From positions 180,529,027 to 180,593,026 of the forward strand of contig CM069432.1 in NCBI GenBank assembly GCA_035610365.1: DNA of 64,000 bases. Reading direction: 5' to 3'. Positions 60,213-64,000 of the stretch are shown here, one piece after another. This stretch comes from Aquatica leii (lineage: Eukaryota > Arthropoda > Insecta > Coleoptera > Lampyridae). Numbering within the stretch: the stretch's first letter is position 1; each line of letters starts with the position of its first letter. The translations under genes were made by a program, and so were the position numbers. Below the pieces are notes generated by a model that worked only from the letters and a program-made list of their open reading frames with translations, ran no database searches and was not told the origin of the DNA.

Positions 60213-61159
60213 CAGTGGCGGCTGGTGGTCAAGCATACCAGAGGGTCATTTTGAAATATTCAAAAAACGCAATTTTCACAAAAAGTAAAAAAAAACTTTT
60301 TTGCATTAAAGCGATTTTTATTTAAGATCTATTCGTCTATCTTTAGAATTAGTAAAATGATCGATAACAAGTTTATTAAAATTTACAATGTTTTCAATTA
60401 AAGATTTTTCCATGTTTCTTCACATCCACAAATCCATTCTGATAAATCGTACATAGATTCTTTAAAATTACGGTGTACTTCTTTATTTTTATATTTACTT
60501 GTTTGTCGAATTTGAAGTAAAGGCCGAGGACGACCATTGGTTTTAAATTCTAAACGTCTTTCAAAATTTAAACTATTATTAGCGATTAATTTTTTTATCA
60601 ACCAAAAACGGTAATATGTACTTAAACATAATTAATTTTCTTTTAACTTGTGAAAGTAATTGACATTGGTTACAAACAATTATTATCAAACAACTAAAAA
60701 ATCGAGTGCAAAGTTTGTCGTATGAGATAAAAAATGTGCATTCCAGCATTTTTGTTTTACAAACACGTATTGCGGATATAATAATAAATGACATAAGCAT
60801 TGCATTGAGTACTTGAAATGGGACTCGGCTGACAACCGCAGAAACCATTTAGTTGTCTTTTTCTAATTCGCATTAGATTGTATTATGCGTGTTGCACTCT
60901 TGACTACAATAACAGGACAATAACTATCATTTACGATTCGGCTGCATTATACATATAATACACAGGGACTATAAAACACAACAGCCTCGGGTAAATTCGT
61001 AAGTTTTCGCATATGTTGCGCTTGCAATGAAAATTGAAATTCAAACGCTGATAATTTGATTTAAACGCGAGTTCTTGTAATTTTAAAGTAAATAAAATAA
61101 TTTTCTGATTCATTTTGGAGGGTCATTGTCCGAGTGACCTAATAGAGAAGCCGCCACTG
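60213..61159 (-). mobile_element. hAT element copy 2 with 8-bp duplication
   Basis: Ends CAGTGGCGGCTGGTGG and, on the other strand, CAGTGGCGGCTTCTC. Flanking exact repeats ctgacaag lie at 60205-60212 and 61160-61167. It is 947 bp and nearly identical in reverse to 47016-47952. A minus-strand frame (60601-60398) reads NFERRLEFKTNGRPRPLLQI then VHRNFKESMYDLSEWICGCE, matching the start of the TTF-type zinc finger of hAT transposases (...WICGCE..NALFCFPCLLF), then stops. It is therefore an internally deleted, non-autonomous relative keeping part of the transposase. Confidence 0.9.
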
Positions 61160-61170
61160 CTGACAAGCCT

Positions 61171-62262
61171 TTATATTACGCCGCTCGGGTCAGTGGTTCG
61201 TGACCGTTTCGATTCATTAGTCTTCCGGAACATGTTTTTCAATATTGGCGCTAGATCGATTTCATTATCCCTATTGAAATTGTCGTACTTCTGGATTTCG
61301 ACGGCTTCCTTGTATAGTCTAGGCCAGAAGTGTTGGGATTTAGTCAACATTGTTGCCTCTTCAAACTTTATTGTGTAACCGGTGTCTAAGAAATGTTCCG
61401 CAAGAGCAGTTATGTTGCGCCCCGTTTGTCCTATGTTAGCCAGCCCACACAAACGAGGAATGTGGTGGACCCCTGGTTCCTCGAGTAGTGCTTTTGTTTC
61501 CTTTAATTTTGAGAAATTGGCGGCTGTTTTATTTGTTGTAGTGAAGGTCACTTTGATGTTTTTCCCTTTAATTATTCTGGCTATTTTATCCGTGCAGCCT
61601 TTTATGTAAGGAAGGAAGGAAGTTGCCACGGGGTCTTCTTTCCTTGGTTTTTCCTTACTGTGTTTGTCAATTGCTCGATATATGTCTCCTTTTTTGAAAC
61701 CGTTTTTTATTAAGGCGTTCGTTAAGTGACCTAGCTCGGTGTTTAACGTGTTCGGTTCACTGATCGCCTTGGCCCTGTGTACTAAAGTTTTTAGAACTGA
61801 AAACTTCTGAGCTGGATGATCATGTAATTCAGTATGTGTCGGTTTTCTATATACTTTATGCCCCAATCTGTTGTCCATCGTTCGAGTGACCAGTACGTTT
61901 AAGAACGGAATGCTCCTGTTTGTTTCCTTTTCCATGGTGAATTTGATGTTGCAATCTAATGGGTTGATGTAATCCAGAAAGTTGTGTAGTGTTTCGGCTC
62001 CATGAGACCAAATTACAAATGTATCGTCCGCATAACGTAACCAGCATTTTGGTTTAAGAGTAGCGGTGTCTAATGCTCTTTCTTAAAAATCCTCCATAAA
62101 TATATTGGCGATGACTGGAGAAAGTGATGATCCCATGGCTGCTCCTTCAATTTGTTCGTATACAATATTGTTGAATGAAAAGTACGCGGACTTTAAGCAT
62201 AGCTCAATTAGTCCGTTAAGCTCCTCATCCAAATCCGCTTTTCGTAATTTAGTCTTGATGAT
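61171..62262 (-). pseudogene. PLE reverse transcriptase (C-terminal) plus GIY-YIG endonuclease
   Basis: Reading down from 62262: ELNGLIELCLKSAYFSFNN, EGAAMGSSLSPVIANIFMED, then a stop, and CWLRYADDTFVIWSHG with the catalytic YADD (about 62005-62043). The 254-codon ORF 61935-61171 follows with RSIPFLNVLVTR, HKVYRKPTHTELHDH, FLPYIKGCTDKIARIIK, and an endonuclease in which the GIY motif is altered to VHHI while ANIGQTGRN is kept, then REAVEIQ-like KEAVEIQKYDNFNRD. Loss of the first GIY-YIG tyrosine makes nuclease activity doubtful. Confidence 0.85.
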
Positions 62263-62352
62263 CCTTCACTGCAACAAATAAAATAACCGCCAATTTTTCA
62301 AAATCAACGGAAACAAAAGCACCACTCGAGGAACCAGGGGTCTACCACATTG
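62263..62352 (+). repeat. Opposite-strand PLE fragment abutting PLE copy 4
   Basis: About 90 bp match, in inverted orientation, the PLE copy 4 segment at 61470-61557: both encode ATNK(I/T)..ANFSK and LEEPGV(Y/H)HI. Here the tyrosine of GVYHI is kept, so it comes from a less-decayed or different copy. The junction at 62262 is direct. Confidence 0.75.
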
Positions 62353-63280
62353 TACATTAAAACAAGAGAACAAGAACCTTTAAAACTATTTTGAAACTTT
62401 AATTTCTATATTGTTAGAAAATAACTTAAAAAAACGCTTTACTTGTTTTAAGAAAATATGTCTTAGCATTATATGAGCCATTATTTACTCAAAATAAAGT
62501 AATTTACTTTAACTTGAGAATTTTTTTTGTGTAGATGCACAAATAATTCATTTTTTTAATACATTGGTTTTTACTACTTAAGCCATTATAAAACAAATAT
62601 GTTTTGTAAAAGTATGATGAATCTTGTGGACCAGAATGATGTTCAAGGGGGGCCACGGGGCCCCTTATGCAATACGTTCTATATTTTCTGTGTGAAATTG
62701 TCTAGAAAAAATATTTATTTAATGTAATCCTTCATAAAATTTTCAATTTTGCTAGTTTTATTTATTTTATTCAACTTATCGCAAATCGTAACAAGATTTC
62801 AGAAAATTATTTGTGTCTTAATAATAACGGTTCATGGTAGGTAAATTTTAGATTTTTACCATTTTAACATTATTTTGTTAAATACTAGTTTTTATCTTGT
62901 TGATTCAAAAATATTTATTTTCTGATTTTACACGGTTCCAGATGCAATGCTTGAGAAGCCTCATTCTATATTATTACATAGTAATTACATTTATATTAAT
63001 TAAATTGTTATTTATTACCTTTATAATGATTAATTATGATATCCCAAGGTAAGTTACATAGAAAAGTGTACAGTGACTGATTATATTTCAAACGAGTCTA
63101 ATAGTAAATCTTTTTTACTTTTTATACAAGAATTAAATGACGTATAATAAGAAATTGCTTCCGCAAAACTTAAACCAGTTAGTTCATATTTACAAATTGA
63201 AAGTCTTATTACATTTGATTCAAACCGCATTTATTTTAAAAATATAAAGGAGTTAATATTTCCCATTATTTACAGTTTTT
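62353..63280. other. AT-rich DNA without a recognised gene
   Basis: Apart from a G/C-rich palindromic spot near 62645-62665 nothing is recognised. Confidence 0.4.
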
Positions 63281-63328
63281 GAATGTAGCGTAGTTGCACT
63301 AACATTAAGCGGACAACGGCGTATTTAC

Positions 63329-63343
63329 GGGGGGGGGGGGGGG
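63329..63343 (+). repeat. Homopolymer run of 15 G
   Basis: Fifteen consecutive G in an otherwise AT-rich region. It could be an assembly or sequencing artefact, or mark the 5' region of the adjacent hAT remnant. Confidence 0.9.
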
Positions 63344-63514
63344 TTGACAAACCCAGAACCAGAAGCAACAAAACACATGCGTGAATTCACACTCTGATTT
63401 GTTAGTTGTACGGTGGTAAGCGGTGACTCGTGCACGTTTCGTCTAGTTTGTTGATTCGTTGTGTTAATTAATTAATTCATTTACATTGACTGTTCATTAT
63501 TCAACTGAAGTGAT

Positions 63515-63760
63515 ATGGAAAAAAAGCGTAAGCGTAAAGCATACCGGTAGCGCCGGTACTATTTTGTCTTTTTTTAAAAGGAAAGAAACCGGATCAGTTT
63601 CAGAAAGTGTCAAAGCGGTCGAAAATGCAGTATCAAAGACAAACAATTTGTTGCCGATTTTTCGAGTAGTGAAGTTTCGTCGTCTTCGGTTCATTCCCAG
63701 CCAATACACATATCTCATTTCATCAGTCTTAACGAAATCGGGCTGTATATTGATAGACAG
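63515..63760 (+). pseudogene. hAT transposase first exon with splice donor
   Basis: ATG at 63515 gives MEKKRKRK. One frameshift later the sequence reads GSAGTILSFFKRKETGSVSE and, after a second, SSSSVHSQPIHI then LNEIGLYIDRQ ending at a GTTAGT donor (63761). The Lys/Arg-rich start, SFFKRK motif and DIG.Y(V/I)-type exon end are typical for the N-terminal exon of ZMYM1/TTF-like hAT transposases. Downstream exons are not visible before the window ends. Confidence 0.5.
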
Positions 63761-64000
63761 GTTAGTATTTCATTAGTTACTATTCCCTGTACGGCGAAAA
63801 GATAGAGTTAAGCCCCTCCTTCAATTTTGTATGATAATTTAAACCAATGTATGAAGAGACAAGTTTACACGGCTCAAATTAGTAAAAGCGCGAAAATTCA
63901 AACATTATGTAATGTATAATATAGGCATTAAAGATTAAAGTACATAGGAAAAAGTATAATTTTCAATTAATGTACAAAATTATAAATTTCTACTTTATAA

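Larger units (their letters stand above)
60003..62262 (-). mobile_element. PLE copy 4 with a hAT inserted in its 3' end
   Basis: The minus-strand element comprises reverse transcriptase and endonuclease coding (62262-61171), then a 3' untranslated region that continues beyond the hAT insertion (60205-60003) and carries a hammerhead-like motif. The 5' end is truncated at 62262, where a plus-strand PLE fragment begins. It preserves RT sequence, which the other copies lack. Confidence 0.8.

Noticed and set aside
61115-61609. Plus-strand ORFs of 87 and 75 codons
   Set aside because: Antisense to the PLE endonuclease coding region.
62645-62665. G/C-rich palindrome ggggccacggggcccc as an element end
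   Set aside because: No partner end or duplication found; probably low-complexity chance.

Overview
The window reads as strongly AT-rich arthropod, most likely insect, nuclear DNA. There are no bacterial-type operons and no rRNA. I could not recognise a single intact host gene. What can be read is a dense, layered graveyard of transposable elements: Penelope-like elements (PLEs) with GIY-YIG endonucleases, mariner-like elements whose transposase resembles the insect DUF4817 group, several hAT families, PIF/Harbinger, Ty1/copia, a LINE, a pogo-like MITE, and a multicopy YqaJ-type gene. This repertoire is common in insect genomes, but no single feature fixes the order.

Layout. 0-6 kb: a small inverted-repeat element, a Harbinger remnant, and a mariner-like element inside an unusually long inverted repeat. 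6.5-7.8 kb: a PLE with 36-bp inverted repeats and a candidate target duplication. 10.6-12.7 kb: Ty1/copia pol on the minus strand. 13.5-15.3 kb: a mariner-like transposase split by a 427-bp hAT-type MITE with an exact 8-bp target duplication. 15.5-17.7 kb: SINE-like repeats, two hammerhead-like fragments and a hAT 3' end. 19.1-22.6 kb: a LINE on the minus strand interrupted by a 1.37-kb element. 22.9-24.1 kb: a deleted hAT. 24.7-26.3 kb: a second mariner-like element. 28.3-29.15 kb: a large fold-back element beside a PLE fragment (29.17-31.2 kb). That PLE is split by a GC-richer 1.22-kb probable solo LTR holding a 108-bp tandem repeat. 31.4-33.5 kb: an ACCGGA-rich element carrying a pogo-type MITE. 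33.9-35.6 kb: a YqaJ-domain pseudogene inside a 19-bp perfect inverted repeat. 38.1-38.8 kb: a 650-bp MITE. 44.2-46.3 kb: two further inverted-repeat elements. 46.7-50.7 kb: a SAP-domain ORF broken by two independent transposons. 55.0-55.8 kb: a Tc1/mariner-like transposase. 60.0-62.35 kb: a PLE with a hAT inserted in its 3' end. 63.5 kb: a hAT 5' exon.

The strongest candidate for something under-described is 48080-50616. It is a complete-looking 2.5-kb DNA transposon with CACTGGTCTGC ends, about 130-bp extended terminal inverted repeats and a TTA duplication. It carries one gene of an arthropod family that I know only as 'uncharacterized'. The second notable theme is six hammerhead-ribozyme-like motifs. 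Four sit in or next to PLE sequence and one of these is split by the LTR; the other two are orphan fragments.

Element boundaries were found by eye from inverted repeats and target duplications. Protein family names come from recognised motifs, not from searches. All coding regions listed are fragments or pseudogenes.
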